A stretch of DNA of 64,000 nt from Citrus sinensis (taxonomy: Eukaryota > Streptophyta > Magnoliopsida > Sapindales > Rutaceae): NCBI RefSeq assembly GCF_022201045.2, contig NC_068562.1, forward strand, positions 496,001 to 560,000, given 5' to 3'. Of the stretch, positions 11,523 through 23,763 are shown piece after piece (position 1 is the stretch's first letter; every line of letters begins with the position of its first letter). Made by a program: the position numbers and the translations under genes. The notes beneath the pieces were generated by a model. The model searched no databases and was not told where the DNA came from. It saw only the letters and a list, made by a program, of their open reading frames with translations.

Positions 11523-14333
11523 TTAGAGTGACCACCCCACGGCAGTGGCATTGACCTTCCCCCTGAGCACAAATTTCTGCACTTTACCAGTAGAATTGAC
11601 TGGTATGTCTTCAAAAAATATGGCCCTTGGAACCATACAACTTGGCAATTCATCCCCACAAAACGTAACAAGCTCTTCAGGGCTTGCTTCACGTCCCTCC
11701 TTCAGTTTCACAAAAGCAACAGGCACTTCCTTCAATTGATCATCAACTTTTCCAACAACAGCAGCTTCCAAAACCTTAGGATTACTTAACAACACTGCTT
11801 CCACCTCTAATGAGCTTATAATCTCTGCCCCAGAAATGATAATGTCCTTTCTTCGATCCTTCATTTGAACGTACCCATCAGGATTTCTGACTGCAAGATC
11901 ACCAGTATGATACCATCCATTCCTGAAAGCTTCCTCTGTTGCTTTCGGATTCTTGAAGTATCCCAACATCACAGTATTGGCTCTAAACATTACTTCACCC
12001 AGAGTTTTTCCATCATGTGGTACACTTTTCATCGTATTCTGGTCTTTCACATCGACCCCTTGAATTAGAAGATTGTTAAGCCCTTCGCGATGTTTGGTCA
12101 TTTCATGTTCATGATCCAATTCTGAAGACTCCCCTTCAGGTTTCCATTGTCTTACAATAGCTGGACCAAGAACTTCTGTCATTCCATATGCGTGGCGGAT
12201 GTTAAATCCAAAGTTTGCAACTTGTTCTAGAACCTCGACTGTAGGCAGAACACCAGCAATGACAATAATTACCTTCCGTTGAAGTTGGTTTTGGTCACTT
12301 GCCGATGCATTTGCAATCATGTTGAGAATTCTGGGCTGGCCACATAAATGAGTAACCTTGTGAATAAGTATAGAATCAAATATGATTTTTGCTGAGACAG
12401 TTCTAATGCAGACATTGATGCCACCAACAGCGGCCATTGCCCAAGTGCAGCACCAGCCATTGCATCGAAACATGTCGAGTGTCCATAGAAACACAGGCAT
12501 GTCTCTCACGTCACAGCGAGAAATCTGTGCCAAAGAATTGAGATAGGCACCTCTATGGCTGTAAACTACCCCCTTAGGATCCCCAGTTGATCCTGAAGTA
12601 TAATTCACAGAAATCGGATCACATTCGTGATTCGGTTGCATCATCTCAAAATCAGCTTTTCCCATTTCAAGAAGATCATTGTAATCCAAACTACCCGATG
12701 GGAAATTGTTGGCTACTGAACAAGTACTTGGTTGGTAGTGGTCACATTCAGGGATTGTCACAAGGAGAGGTGCCTTGTCACATTTGTGATTGGGGGAGAG
12801 TATGTCAAGTGCATTTTGGACAACTTCCACAAATTGATAATCGACAAATATGATCTTGGCTTCCAGCTGTCGAAGAATTGATGCCAATGTGGCTGAATCT
12901 AACCTGGTATTAAGTGCAGAGAGAACTGCCCCTGCCATTGGAACAGCAAAGTGCAGCTTGTACAGTGCTGGAATATTTGGTGCCATAGCCGCAACCTGCC
13001 CAAATAGCAAGCAGGGCCCAATGAGCTGTTTTCCAAGTTGACCCGCTAACCTATTGACAGTCGAATCGAAATTGGATACTAGCTAGCTAGAAATAGATGC
13101 CTTTTAACTTTAGTTTTAATTTTATGATGACCTTTCTTTTGTATGTTAATGTTCGTCGAACATGGACTAGTCACTTGCACCAATCGTGCAAAATGGAACC
13201 GACAAATTTTGCAATTAATTTGTCCGGGTTCATGATTGGGTGCAATTCTAAAAATTTTAGAATTTTTCCATAATTGAACACCAAGAAATTAATAAAAGAC
13301 TTGCGAGTTTGTTGAAGTTGAAGAGGGTCCGCCAATTAATGTGTTACTATATTCACTTCAATTTTTGGCTATAAAGTACAAATTCTCCAATGGCTGTATA
13401 TTTTATATAACAACATTTATAAAATATATTCACCAAATTACAAGTAGAGGTTTTATATTAAACTCCATTGACTTGAACCTAATGCATCTTGACCTTTTGG
13501 AGTCCACTTGGCACGTAGTATCAATAATTTTCAAAGGTTATTTTCCTTTTTTTTCTATATTTTAAAGCTTTCTGAGGCTGAGCATCTCCAATGGAAGAAA
13601 TAGCAGATTCATACCGTCGATTGTCTTCGCTGTTTCCAATGTTATTGTTTGTTATTAACATTTCTTCCGATCTAAAGCTATCGTTAATTAAGTTATCGTT
13701 GGACCTAAAATCTGACTTTAAAACCATGTAAAATCATCGCTTAACTCAAAACCAACACAGATATGCATATGTGCGTGTGCATCGGTCACAAATAATTGAG
13801 TCCCGTAATATCAATCTTTTACCATTCATACAACTTTCATGTGGAAGCAAGACCTTCTGGATTCTGGTTTCAAGTTTGAGGAGTTGTTTGTTATGTGGAG
13901 ACTTTTAATTTGTTAACAAAAAAATCAGTAGCTATGAATAAGAAACAAACCATGCATTAAGTAGTAATTAATAAGGCCGGTTAGCTGTATATATGTTTAT
14001 ATAGCGGAAGGCAATAATATTAGAAGTGATCTTGAAGAAATCAATTAATATTAATAAAAATATTTATGCATAAAGCGTTGAATGAGTGAAATGAAGATGA
14101 GGAAAAATGAAACTTACGATATCACCACGAGAAATCTTCAACTGAGCTAAAGCAGAAGCAAGCTTGAGGCATATTTGATGAGTTTGTCTCCAAGAAAATC
14201 TAACAGTGCCGTAAATAATGGAAGTAGCATCTCCATAGACATGGGCAGCTCGCTCTAGGAAGTCTATTGGAGTCAATGGCACGTTATTAGCAGAGGCAGA
14301 GCACAGACGACCGCCCAAACATTCCATTGCCAT
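11523..14333 (-). CDS. Acyl-activating enzyme (AMP-dependent acyl-CoA synthetase, AAE1/AAE11-like)
   Basis: ATP-dependent ligase that adenylates a carboxylic acid and transfers it to CoA; plant relatives include AAE1 and AAE11, the latter described as a butyrate/medium-chain acyl-CoA ligase. Two exons on the minus strand, 14333-14118 and 12995-11523, join in phase at a GTAAGT donor and give 562 residues, a normal length for the clade. Visible motifs are the N-terminal PLTPIDFLERAAHVYGD, the phosphate-binding loop YTSGSTGDPKG at about residues 204-214, the adenine-region YGMTEVLGP and the hinge/C-terminal block WYHTGDLAVRNPDGY...DRRKDIIISGAE. The first ATG of the N-terminal block (14333) is used. 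Most relatives are peroxisomal and end in a tripeptide such as SRL or SKL; this one ends Gly-Trp-Ser-Leu, so the targeting signal is not canonical. The intron is about 1.1 kb. The exact substrate cannot be read from the sequence. Confidence 0.88.
12996..14117 (-). other. Intron of the acyl-activating enzyme gene
   Basis: A 1,122-bp intron, bounded on the minus strand by a GTAAGT donor after codon 72 and a GGGCAG acceptor before the Val-Ala-Ala-Met-Ala-Pro-Asn block. It is AT-rich and holds no gene that I can support. The short open frames inside it on both strands lack domains. Confidence 0.75.
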
Positions 14334-14397
14334 TTCGTCTCTCTCCCTTTACCTCTACCTCTACCTCCTATATGAGGAATTATATATATATATATAT

Positions 14398-15032
14398 AGT
14401 GCGAAACGGGTAATTTTTAAAAACCTCCCCTGAGGTTTGAGCTTGTTGTAAGTAAATGGCGAGAATTGATTTATTTGTAAAAAATCCCCTACCGTCAGTT
14501 AATTTTAACATTGACCGTTAGTTGACTGTGCAAAGACAATATTACCCTTAACAATAATTTGTAGACGGAAATAATTAAAAAAAAATTAAAATTGTTGGCT
14601 ATTTTACCCTCTTTAAATTATTGATATTTTCTTAAAGTTCCTACAAGAAAGATAAAATTAAAAATTTTAAAAATCCTCTTTAAATTATTGATATTTTCTT
14701 AAAGTTTCTACAAAAAAGATAAAATTAAAAACTTGAAAATGAAATAGTTATAATCTTTACCTATGATATTGTAAATTTTTGGAATTGACAAGGATAAAAT
14801 TGTCAAAAAATAGGGTTTGTGCTTTTCGCGCCAATAATTTTAATTTTTTTTTTAGTTATTTCCGTCTACAAATTGTTGTTGAGGGTAATATTGTCTTTGC
14901 ACAGTCAACTAACGGTCAATGTTAAAGTTAACTGACGGTAGGGGATTTTTTACAAATAAACAGATTCTCGCCATCTACTTGCAACAAGTCCAATCCTCAG
15001 GGGAAGTTTTTAAAAATTACCCAGTGCGAGAC
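14398..15032. mobile_element. Mutator-type MITE with ~190-bp inverted repeats and target duplication
   Basis: The element runs 14408-15022 (615 bp). It starts GGGTAATTTTTAAAAAC and ends with the inverse, GTTTTTAAAAATTACCC. The inverted repeats extend about 190 bp with few differences, sharing TGACGGTA/GGGGATTTTTTACAAATA and the TTGTCTTTGCACAGTCAACTAACGGTCAA region. The flanks are AGTGCGAAAC (14398-14407) and AGTGCGAGAC (15023-15032), a 9-10-bp duplication with one mismatch, as expected for Mutator transposition. The core is AT-rich, has an internal ~60-bp direct repeat (CTCTTTAAATTATTGATATT, twice) and no transposase. It lies about 65 bp upstream of the start codon of the acyl-activating enzyme gene, within its promoter. 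Confidence 0.88.
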
Positions 15033-17053
15033 TATACAGCTAAGTTCTGGTCTCTGAGTCAGCCCATAAACCATTTAATATTATATTACATATGCCAAAG
15101 AAATTAACTCAGTTATATCATATAGAATTATAGACGCAAGACGCAAAAATTAAGTTAGTTTGATATAAGAATTCGATCGTGATAGCAATTAATACTTTCT
15201 TACTCATTTTGATAGTTGATATTCGTACTCATAAAGATGTTCTGCGAGTCTTTTTATTCTCAATCGGCCAATCCTATACAAGACTATGGGACTCTCAAGT
15301 CAAGTCCCAACTGGTACATTAATTGGAGAGCTTTAATATGCGTATTTTAATTTTCCTAGGGGGTTACACATTTAGAATTGACATCAGTTAGATTTAATCG
15401 AACGGTTAGAAATGTAATGAACAATAATAAAAAAGTTTTAGAAAATTAAGAAAGATTTTTTTAATTCTCTAATGTTTGTTATCCATTCATGTAAGATAAC
15501 AAGGACCTTATTACGTACTAATTGGTCATTCACTTTACGTTTACAATGTGAACACTTCTTTTCTTTCTTTATGGTATGCACAAAATATGAGGACTTCGAT
15601 TGTTTGTTGACGTGGATTTCACTAGAAAACAAGAAAAAAAATTTAAAAATCAAGAAATTTTTAGTCGTCTTTGATTGTGTGTGTACAATTTTTTTTTTGG
15701 GGAGGGGGGGGGGGGGAGAATCCAGTAAAGGTGGGCAAAGAAAAAATATTTTTTTCTTCCTCTATCTCTTTTAGAATTCCAACTGAAAATTAAATTCAAA
15801 TTTAATCGGTAAAGCTTGGGTTCAACTCAGTCCATCAAGCTTGTGTGCAACTTGCCCTCAAATTTCTAAATAAAAGCAAACAAGTGAACAAGTGAAGCTA
15901 GGACCCTTATCTACTCATCTTTAGAACTTATATTATCTGATGGAGAATAACGAGCTCATATCGAAGTTTGTAGAGATTTGATCAAATAAGTTGACTTTTG
16001 ACGTAAAAGAATTGGAAAGAATTTCATAAATATAGAAGTAAATATTACCTTATGTGTAGTACCATCCATTTTTTTCTAAAGAAAAACTTAATAATTTCTA
16101 CTCGAAAACTCAGAATTTGAACTTCTCGTAATAGAAGTATAATAATTATTTTAAATACTACTTATTCGCTTTATATCTACACCAAAAAAATTACAACAAC
16201 GTTTAATCTTAAAAAGATTTTAACAAAAAAAATAATGATATTTATTTCGAAAAGAGTATAAAAATAGACATAATATACTAGAAAGGCACTAGATTTTGAT
16301 GTTAGAGGGGGGGGGGGGGGGGGGAAGAAAGGTGGTTGAATGTTGGAGTATCCATTAGAAACTTTTTTCGAATAATAATAATAAAATCATTTGAGTTTTT
16401 TGCTGCTATTCATCTGCTGACGGCACAATGGAGTGAATATTGAACTGAACATGTGTCGGCAAAATTCGTGTTATGATTTTATTGTTTGGTTTTTTGCGGC
16501 GGAGTTATTGTGTGAACTCTTTCCATTTTGAAGTTAACGAAAATTAGATAAAAATAAACATTCTCACTTTTAAAAAAGAAAAAAAAAAGGAAAAACTTAA
16601 GAAAAAGAAAAGAGAACTTGTCAAAAAAAAAAGATAAGGAAGCAGGTAACACGTGCTTAACGGGCCATAAACTGATTCACCACTCACGTAACGCTTCCGC
16701 AATCTGCACACGCAATGCAAATTACATTGGTTGGTGCTTAAAAGCCTAACAAAAAGGCACCGTCCCATCCGTGTTTGATACGAGTGCAGTGGCTTGAATG
16801 CATTAACAACTCCTCTAATCTTATCCATTTTCTGCTTTAATTAAACGACTTTCTATATTTAATTTGATCGTCCAAAAAATCTGAATCACTCCCAATCCTC
16901 ATATTCGATCAGGTACATGCACATTACATATATGTACACCACCGACAGTTTATATATATATGATATATCGTTCAATTAACCAAATGATTTATCTGATAAT
17001 CAAGATTCAAGGCCATTATTAATTACTTGTTAGTGATCAATTCATCCATCATC
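15033..17053. other. Intergenic region with two poly-G tracts
   Basis: No gene is supported. The stretch includes a 13-base G run (15704-15716) and an 18-base G run (16307-16324), both rare in this AT-rich window. The right end is the promoter and leader of the NOI gene. Confidence 0.45.
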
Positions 17054-17284
17054 ATGTCATCTCATGGTCACGGAAGCACACTTCCGAAATTCGGGGAGTG
17101 GGATGTGAATGATCCCGCAACTGCTGATGGATTTTCTTTTGTTTTTATCAAGGCCAGTGAAGAGAAAAGGGGTGGCTCGGCTGCTGCTGGGAACGTCACG
17201 TCGCGGAGCAAATATAAAACTGAAACTAATCACCACAAGCAGTATTCTGCAAAGAAAAAATGGTTTTGTTGTGTTTTTTCATGA
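17054..17284 (+). CDS. RIN4/NOI domain protein (short NOI family)
   Basis: A 76-residue protein with one NOI (nitrate-induced) domain, as in the plant immune regulator RIN4. Residues 10-17 read LPKFGEWD, the conserved P-x-F-G-x-W core that in RIN4 is the recognition and cleavage site of the bacterial protease AvrRpt2, followed by the N-D-P and 'FSFVFIKASEEKR' strand typical of NOI domains. The C terminus KKKWFCCVFS places two cysteines behind a basic stretch, fitting palmitoylation and plasma-membrane anchoring as in RIN4. I start at 17054 (Met-Ser-Ser-His) rather than the in-frame ATG at 17027, because NOI proteins usually begin just before the motif. Single-NOI proteins of this size are common in plants; their individual roles are mostly unproven. 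The coding region appears intronless. Confidence 0.82.
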   Translation: MSSHGHGSTLPKFGEWDVNDPATADGFSFVFIKASEEKRGGSAAAGNVTSRSKYKTETNHHKQYSAKKKWFCCVFS

Positions 17285-20200
17285 GATCAAGACCGTTCCG
17301 ATCTTCCTTTTCGTTGTATTATTATTAGGTTTAATTTGCTCGAAGCTTTTAGCTAGTGCCTAGTAGTATATGTTAGCAAATTGATGAGTGAAGTAGGGCC
17401 ACAATTAAAATAAAATTAGAAGAACAAGTACAAAAAAGGACACCAAGAAATTACGTGGTTCGGCTTTTAGTCTATATCCAAGGGCTTGATTCAAAGTTTT
17501 CTTTTTCTTTCCTTGGGCGGCACCTCCTTGGACTTCAATTTGGGTGACTATTTTGAAAATGTTAATAGTTTGGCACCGCCCATCTACAAAGGTGGTGCCA
17601 AGCATGACTTTGACAGTATATATATTTGGTGCTTTATTATATTCTTCTGCTAAAAAAGAGATTATGTTAATTTTTTTTTAAATAAAATAAAATACTGCTT
17701 CTTGCAGGAATGAAATGAATATGCTTAATTTATTGCACAAAATTAGGCATTTTTGCAATGGTTGCCAATGGCAAGCTCCTTATATTACACGGGAGGTTGT
17801 CATCATCACTAACTAATTGAAGGAACCCAGATTGCCAAATTCTGGTTGGCCAGGATTACCAGGTTCACAAGATTGATGGCAATATGCTTCTTAAAGGTTT
17901 TACTACATAGTACAACACTTTAATTACCCTCTGCCCTCCATTGAAAAATCTCATAGTTTTTTAAGTTTTTTTTTTCCCCTCCTTTTGAAGAATGGTATAG
18001 ATATAGATCACATTAAGCTTCCATTCATCATAGATCTGAGCTTGAAATTACGGAGAGACCAATTTTAATTTTAGATCTACAACAAATGGAAACTTAATCA
18101 CTGGTATTATTCATACCACTATGTAAAGCCGAAGATAAAGATTATAACAGTACCAAATTCAGCACTGAAAGATGTCTGCCATTGGCAGCCGATGGTGGTG
18201 AGCGGTCGTCGGTGGTTTTTGTTTTGTAAAAAGTAATATTATTTTATTAACAAGTAATTTATTATTAATAACAATTAATATAAAATTTACCATATATTGT
18301 ACGATCTAGTAGTGACTCAACCTTAGGCAATTGTTTAGGGCTCCATCTAAATTTAAGGCTCTAGTTTAGGATAAATTGATTTTCTACATATTAATTCCAT
18401 GTTTTAGAGATAAAATTTTCAAGTGGAATAAGTTTTATTTTCTTCTCTAATATATTATCAAGACCCATCTGAATTCTTTCTAAATATATTTTAATGGCCG
18501 ATTAAAATTCAAAAGAGTAGCATCTACCTATTTCAATATATCAAAATCTAAAAAATAGTTTAAAAAGCACAAAAATCATATTAATATTGGATCCTTGTCC
18601 AAAACCATTCATTTTCTTTTTCAAAGTTCTTTAAGTTGTTATTATTCTTAAAATATATTATAATCTAAAATTTATTGGAAATTTAGATCCATACACTTGT
18701 AATATAGTTTAGAGATTAATTGAGCACTAACTCAAAAGTATATTCTCACAAATAATTGAGAAAAAAAATTACTCCTAGTCTGTTGGAATTTTAGATCCGT
18801 ACACTTGTGATATAATCAGAGATTAGTCGAGCATTAACTTAAAAGTATACTCTTACAAATAATTGAGGAAAAAAAATTTACTTGTAATCTACATTTTTCA
18901 AATCTATACTTATAAAATTGAACATGCTTTTTTTTTTTTTTTAATCTGTTAACATAAACATTAGTTTCTTGTTTTATACCTAAAGTAAAGTAAATTTTAA
19001 TTGCAACAGCTATTTAAAATTTTTGCATAAGGTCAATGTTATCTTCAGCGGCCCAAGTATGGTCCATACTACACCACACATAATACTATATTTAAATTTA
19101 ATACGTTTCAATCTGATGCAAGAGCACAACAGAATTCATTACTTTGCTTTGTCCAAGATTTTGAAGAATAAACTAAATGTAGACCACTGCGAATTATCTT
19201 TTCAAGATTTATATGTGTACAACCCTCAAACAGCACTACGAAAATGGCGATGACGAAGACACAGATTAAATAAGATAAAAAAGAAGAATCAAATAAAATG
19301 AAGGCAAGCGTGACACTGCCACAAATCACTATATAGGGATGACATTATTTAATTTAAATAAGCTACCGTTTGACGTTTCCCAACCAAGTAAGTAACAAAT
19401 TAAAACGTTTGAAAAAGAAGGACATGTATGTAGATGATGCAATTTAACATGACTGAAACAAAATCTCTAATTATTTAATTATTGTCATGGGGCACAAAGT
19501 GAACTGAAACTTATCGGAACTTAAGCGTGTTTTAGTGGGATAAAGGCACAACTCAGTATTATTTAAAAATGATTCAATCAACTTATCATCTCAGAACAAG
19601 GAAGATATAATAATAAGTATTAACCGCTGCATGCCATTGCCAAGAAAGAAGAATTAGATCAACAGAGTCTAGGAGGACATACGTATTACGTGTTACGCAA
19701 TTTCTATGAAGGCCGTAAGTTAATGTCATTCGATGCCTCTTTGATTAAAACACTACTAATATTTTACACGTCCAGAGTAATATTTCTTTGCTGAAGAGGA
19801 ATCTACTCTAATTTTAGAGAGTATACTGCTCTCTTATTAGAGGAAAATTATAGGGACTTGGAACTCACTCCCTCATTCTTTACCACGGGCCTACAGAATC
19901 CAATGTATAATCTTCCCTTCACGTACACACGTAGGCAACAGAGCGCAATGTATAATTTTCCCTTTACATACGCACGTAGGCATGGCATCCGTTAAAGATT
20001 AGTATGTTAGTCGCACAACACATATCTTGATCGCAGCCTAAAAGGATAAACATTGACTAACACATATCGTAATCGCAGGCTAAAGGACAAACATTGAGAG
20101 GAAGAAGAAGAAGAAGAATTTAATTGAATATCGTCGTTTTTCATATATGCGCATAAAGTCATAAAACTGCAGCTAGATTATTATATTGAGGATAAAGTCA

Positions 20201-20485
20201 TAGAATGCAGGTATATTATTAGATTGAGGAGAAATTTTAGAGTACATCACGTTAGCCTTACAATTCTGATTTTGAGCAAGATTTAAAATGTCGTCCGTCG
20301 ATCATTAAATCGCTGACTTTCTTGGAAAATTTTGATTTTAAACAAGTGAAGTAGTCGTCCCAATTAACACGCAGGCCGCCACTTGGACCAGAATAGCCAA
20401 TAAATAAAATTACAAAAAATGAAGTTGCACACGGTTTCCGTTTCTTAGTATGTAATAGCTTTGTTGTCATTTCTATTTTCTACGG
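17285..20485. other. Intergenic region with short tandem repeats
   Basis: No gene is supported. At 17440-17640 the phrases ACGTGGTTCGGC and GGTGGTGCCAAGCATGAC resemble degraded LTR-type DNA, but I cannot bound an element. A ~108-bp tandem duplication is listed separately at 18665-18885. Two further short imperfect repeats lie at about 19890-19985 (AATGTATAAT and CACGTAGGCA phrases) and 20015-20098 (ACACATATC..GATCGCAG and GACAAACATTGA phrases). Confidence 0.45.
18665..18885. repeat. ~108-bp imperfect tandem duplication
   Basis: The two units share TTTAGATCC, TACACTTGT, AGAGATTA, AGCA(C/T)TAACT and CACAAATAATTGAG-like phrases. The first begins near 18671 and the second near 18780. Both are AT-rich and non-coding. 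Confidence 0.6.
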
Positions 20486-21128
20486 GGAATAGCTTCAGCA
20501 GAACAGTGCGGAAGACAAGCTGGAGGAGCTGTGTGCTGCAGCGAGTACGGATGGTGCGGCAACACACCTCAACACCGCGGAGTTAATTGTCAGAGCCAAT
20601 GTGGCTCATTGTAATCACCTCAGCTCTTTTTGATCAGCTGCTTAAATACAGAAACGACGTTAGATGCCAAAGTAATCGATTCTGTATTTATGATGCTTCC
20701 ATTACTGCTGCCAAATCCTTTAAACCGGTTTGGCACAACTGATAACTATATTACGCGTAAGAAGAAACTTGCAACTTTTTTGGCTCAAACTTCTCATGGA
20801 CCTACAGGTTACTTAGTATACATTCAATTTGTGCGTATAAATAGTACGCTGGGCTAGCGAAGTGTAATATTTTTTTATCATTAATTGATTCATTAGATTA
20901 AACATATATAAACAGGCATATAATTTATTTATTAATTAATTAAGTTGATAATATTTGAGCTCGATCGATCGAGCAGGAGGGCGGGCAGAAGCAGATGATG
21001 GTCTACACGCATGGGGATATTGCTTTGCTAATCCAAAAGAACCCAAATCAAATTATTGCGAATTAAACACCCTTTGCAACTGCACCCTAAATTGTCTTGC
21101 TTTAAAGGGAGGAGAGATTATAGAGTAA
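20486..21128 (+). pseudogene. Decayed class I chitinase copy
   Basis: The first part encodes a hevein-like chitin-binding domain ([22 protein letters not shown], then NCQSQCGS) that has lost the Cys-Pro-Gly-Gly stretch and has stop codons. A GH19-like section follows at about 20625-20815 (a LFDQLLKYRND-like block, then ATFLAQTSHGPTGYL). The catalytic Glu of the S-H-E-T-T-G motif has become Gly-Pro. An exon 2 remnant at about 20978-21060 reads like ADDGLHAWGYCFANPKEP. There is no usable exon 3. The intact relative is 2.6 kb downstream at 23764-25084 on the same strand, so this is a tandem duplicate that died. Confidence 0.8.
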
Positions 21129-23655
21129 TTCTAACGCATTAAACCCACTTAATGCATATAAGACAAGTGCGCAGGTATTAAATATAACTATTAATTACAT
21201 TATGATTGTTTAAAACAAATGTGCATACGTCATAAATACATTAAGTAAGTGTAATATTATAGAAGCACTCTAGCCTAGTTTTTACTAGGCTCCAATGTAT
21301 CCAAAAAAAAAAAAAGTATTCTAGAATCTCTTTAAAAAGAGAAAACTCTCAACTCAACTCAAGTGCATTAAGTGTTTTGAGGAGTCCAATGGCAATCATC
21401 CCAATAAAAAATTATAATTAATAATTATTATATTCATTACTATGTAATATTGGAAATATCTTGTATTTGAAGATCATTTAATAAGACAGGATGAATCATT
21501 TAATAAGACAAGATCAAGATTTATTTGTATGCTAGAAATGATCCATGCTGATCAGTTTCTTTAATTTGTAGTCGCACTTTGAAGAAGGATAAATTGTAAA
21601 ATACATTAGAGATTATATAATTATAATAATATTTTAAAATAAATACACATATAGCATAACATTATTAATTTGTTATATGGCTCATATGATACTTATGATG
21701 TATTCTATAATTCCTTAAAAAAAAATGCAGTTTCCTTGTTTTTATGGGCTAGCGTAAGGTGGTCAATATGAAAATTTATTCTATGTTGAGTTGGCCGGAT
21801 ATATATCTTAATGCAACCACTCTTTGTGGCATAATAGTGGTTCTATTGTGGCATTCATTAGTATTTTTAATATTAAATTTGGTGGGTCTCACTGTATGAC
21901 CCACCCATTGCTATCTAACCATAAGACTCGTTGCTCTATCCCATATTCACATGATAGAACTATATTACCCTCACCACCTCAGCAAGTCCTTCTTCTTATG
22001 GATTTACTTTGCAGATTGCTGTTGCTTTTTCGGAATTTTCGATTTGTCACCAAAGGCAAAGCTGTTCTTGACAATAGTATAAATGCACTCTCATAGCTGT
22101 TCTCGACTATTTCTTGTTTGCTGTTTCTGTTCTTCAAACTCTACTGGCCAGTTTGCTGGGTTTGTTTGTTGATGCTCGCTGGATTTTTATTCATTTGCGT
22201 GTTGAAGAATTTAATTTGTTTTAGAACTCCTCAGTTATAGCAAATACGCCGAATCATAAATAGCCTCTCATAGAAGAGGAAGAGAGAAATATTTTTATGT
22301 GAATCATAAATAGCCAATTTTCAAAAGGCCAAAAAAATCAAGGGGAAAGATACTTTTCGTTTTCGATCTTGGTTTTAATGGGAATGAAGCTTTGCTCTCG
22401 TTGTCCGTAGAGATAGAGTTGCCCTGTTGCATAGTTTTTGCACCGGGCAGGCTGTTACTACACACACACACACACATATATGATGGAGGGCCAGTCTTGC
22501 ATCTGCTGTTCAATCAAGAAAATTAGCTTAGATCACAAATTTAATTTAATATTTTTAATAAAAAATTTTGCAGCCTTGGCATGTTATTTTAGTTCAATCT
22601 TTCTCACTTTGGAATGAATATGCTTTGATTATTCGCTCATGATAGCTCAGCTGTTTTACATTCTGTAACTCTTTGATTTTAGGTGTCATGTATGTAGCAT
22701 GCTACCTAAATTTTTATTATATTATTATTTATTGATAAATTTTTATTAATCACATTATCGTTGCAAGGTTTTGTGTTTTAAAAATGATATATGGTGATTT
22801 CATAGTCAATGCGATAATATACAATATTTGCATGTATATAACTAAGAAGAAGAAGAAGAAGAAGAACAGGAGGGAAATCATTTATAGTTTCATGTTTTTT
22901 AATCATTCCCTTGTTTTGTTAAATTTCTTTAGTCTTCATTTAGGTGTGACTAATTCATGTTTCTAGATTCAAAATAATTAATAATTTTTTTGACTAATTC
23001 ATGTTTCTAGATTCAAAATAATTAATAATTTTTTAAAAAAAAAAAATGAACGAGGTTTAAATTTAAAACTCTTCAAAATTATCCGGACAATTTTAATACT
23101 GAATTGGAGCGCCTATCACAAATTTAAAACAATTATAAATCGATAAAAATTACTCTTCAAAATTTTCTAAAGCCAGCTGGTCCAATACTGACCCATCGTT
23201 GGTGTCAACAACAATTTATGTTTCGCAAATAAAGAGATTGATTATTGATAAATTGATAATCAACAGCGTACTGCATGTGATTCCCCGCAATCTTCTCGGC
23301 ATATATATTAACAAAGATTTTGATATCTAATGTAATAATATAAAAAATTTCCGTGGAGGGTAATCATTAATTGTTTCTCCTTAGACTTTTCTTGATGCTC
23401 TCACCGATCTTATCAACATCCAAGAATAATTCAAAGTAGCTGATCATATATATTTCCTTTGGACAGAAGTCTAGCCGTGTAGCCGAAGGACAACGTTTAT
23501 TATAGTCCTTTCCTCTCTGCAAAAATTTTGCCGTGTAGCCGACAGACAACGTGTATCGCCATCTAATGTTGAATAGTCAAATTAATAAAGAGTTAAGATA
23601 ATGGGATTGAGAGCATGCACATGTTGGTACACGTTACGTCCAATATGTAGCTAGC
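21129..23655. other. Intergenic region between the chitinase pseudogene and gene
   Basis: No gene is supported. A weak ~35-bp inverted repeat (around 21125-21160 and 21235-21272) may be a small decayed MITE. A short CA microsatellite (22460-22475) and a 44-bp tandem duplication (listed at 22947-23034) are present. Confidence 0.4.
22947..23034. repeat. 44-bp perfect tandem duplication
   Basis: TGACTAATTCATGTTTCTAG starts at 22947 and again at 22991, each followed by ATTCAAAATAATTAATAATT and a T run. The two copies look identical, so this is probably a recent slippage event. Confidence 0.85.
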
Positions 23656-23658
23656 GGC

Positions 23659-23665
23659 TATAAAT
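23659..23665 (+). promoter_or_regulatory. TATA box of the chitinase gene
   Basis: TATAAAT sits about 100 bp before the chitinase start codon, in a normal position for a plant core promoter. No other motif was scored. Confidence 0.5.
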
Positions 23666-23763
23666 TAAATTCTTCAAGCCAAATGTATACATATATATGG
23701 CTTGATAAATTGCCCCAAAAAAAAACAAAAAACTGATCATAGTAATAAAAAGAAATTAAGTTA

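Noticed and set aside
17440..17640. Possible solo LTR with ACGTGGTTCGGC phrase
   Set aside because: I could not define TG...CA ends or a target duplication. It is mentioned only within the intergenic entry.
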